5,211 nt of DNA, from positions 1 through 5,211 of the forward strand of contig CAKQBP010000113.1 in NCBI GenBank assembly GCA_934216375.1, given 5' to 3'. The notes under the pieces are model-generated. The model saw nothing but the letters and a program-made list of their open reading frames with translations. It had not been told where the DNA came from and searched no databases. The translations under genes were made by a program, and so were the position numbers. The stretch is from an uncultured Veillonella sp. (GTDB lineage: Bacteria; Bacillota; Negativicutes; Veillonellales; Veillonellaceae). This document shows, one piece after another, positions 4,703-5,211 of this stretch; position 1 is the first letter of the stretch; each line of letters starts with the position of its first letter.

Positions 4703-5211
4703 TATTCTATGTAATTATCAGGGATTTTCTTCTCCTCTGCTTGTGCAGCAGTTGCATTGCGACTAGGTTTACGAACATACATATTTTCTGGATCTGTTTC
4801 AAAAATTACCATATCCTTAGGAATATCATGTTTAATAACGAGATTACAGCCAATCTTCGTACGCGCCCCAATCGTAATGTCCCCTAAGATTTTTGTACCC
4901 GTACCGATGAGTACATCATCTTCAATGGTCGGATGACGCTTTACCTTTTTAGAAGACATCCCACCTAGTGTTACTTGATGGAACAAGGTTACATTATCGC
5001 CTACAATAGCCGTTTCACCAATAACAACACCCATACCATGATCGATAAAGAGTCCGCGACCAATCGTCGCACCTGGATGGATTTCAATGCCCGTTACATG
5101 ACGAGAATGGAGAGCCACACGACGAGCCAAGATTGGCCACCCCGCCTTATATAAACGGTGGGCAAAGAAATGCCAGAACAAAGCCGTAATATGTGGATAT
5201 GTCCATATAAC
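4693..5211 (-). CDS. cysE: Serine O-acetyltransferase CysE, 5' end cut by window edge
   Basis: CysE transfers acetyl from acetyl-CoA to L-serine, giving O-acetylserine, the substrate that cysteine synthase (CysK) turns into cysteine; it is cytoplasmic. The visible 172 residues hold the end of the N-terminal helical domain (HRLYKAGWPILARR) and a left-handed beta helix of hexapeptide repeats. The catalytic signature GRGLFIDHGMGVVIGET is present (Asp-His at visible residues 57-58), as are TLGG (81-84) and KRHPTI (91-96), whose His corresponds to the second conserved active-site His. The C-terminal tail ends in Ile (IEYYI), as in CysE proteins that dock their tail into CysK. The frame stays open to the window edge (VIWTYPHITAL...), so a TTG at 5179-5181 is not the real start; the true start lies beyond. 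It ends in its own terminator, separate from dps. Confidence 0.95.
   Translation of the reverse strand, partial: VIWTYPHITALFWHFFAHRLYKAGWPILARRVALHSRHVTGIEIHPGATIGRGLFIDHGMGVVIGETAIVGDNVTLFHQVTLGGMSSKKVKRHPTIEDDVLIGTGTKILGDITIGARTKIGCNLVIKHDIPKDMVIFETDPENMYVRKPSRNATAAQAEEKKIPDNYIEYYI

Noticed and set aside
5179..5181. TTG as a start codon of CysE
   Set aside because: The frame is open upstream to the window edge and the extra residues (TYPHITALFWHFFAHRLY) match the helical domain of CysE, so the real start is outside.

Overview
The window looks like chromosomal DNA of a Veillonella-type member of the Negativicutes, diderm Firmicutes with an AT-rich genome. This is an inference. It rests on a secreted protein whose layout recalls the OmpM outer-membrane tethers of that group (SLH-like segment, charged coil, start of a porin-like beta hairpin), on AGGAGG-type ribosome sites, and on the AT-rich spacers. 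No database comparison was possible.

Every recognised gene lies on the minus strand, so transcription runs from high to low coordinates. In that order: (1) the 3' part of cysE (serine O-acetyltransferase), entering from the right edge and ending at a strong intrinsic terminator; (2) dps, a ferritin-like mini-ferritin, behind a near-consensus promoter with an 18-bp perfect palindrome at the predicted start site and a related copy inside the promoter spacer; (3) a tRNA-Ser(GCU) gene with its own promoter immediately after the dps stop codon, followed by a strong terminator; (4) a two-gene operon with a consensus promoter, made of a secreted SLH/coiled-coil/beta-hairpin protein and, 19 nt later, an Nramp Mn/Fe transporter (mntH), closed by a GC-rich hairpin; (5) a second two-gene unit, an unrecognised 200-aa protein with a decayed phosphoribosyltransferase-like loop overlapping by 23 nt the start of yaaA (peroxide stress protein), which runs off the left edge.

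Functionally, three of the five recognisable proteins (Dps, MntH, YaaA) belong to families that limit iron-driven peroxide damage or supply manganese, and CysE makes the cysteine precursor. The window therefore reads as a loose metal/oxidative-stress neighbourhood, although the units have separate promoters and terminators.

The spacers carry short AT-rich tandem repeats at three places: 15-bp units upstream of the hypothetical-yaaA unit, 13-bp units between the mntH stop and its terminator, and 12- and 17-bp units between the cysE stop and its terminator. The last array runs through the cysE stop codon. I saw no insertion sequence, CRISPR array or phage gene. The most unusual items are the mini-OmpM protein paired with mntH, the duplicated operator at dps, and the degenerate PRPP-loop protein coupled to yaaA.
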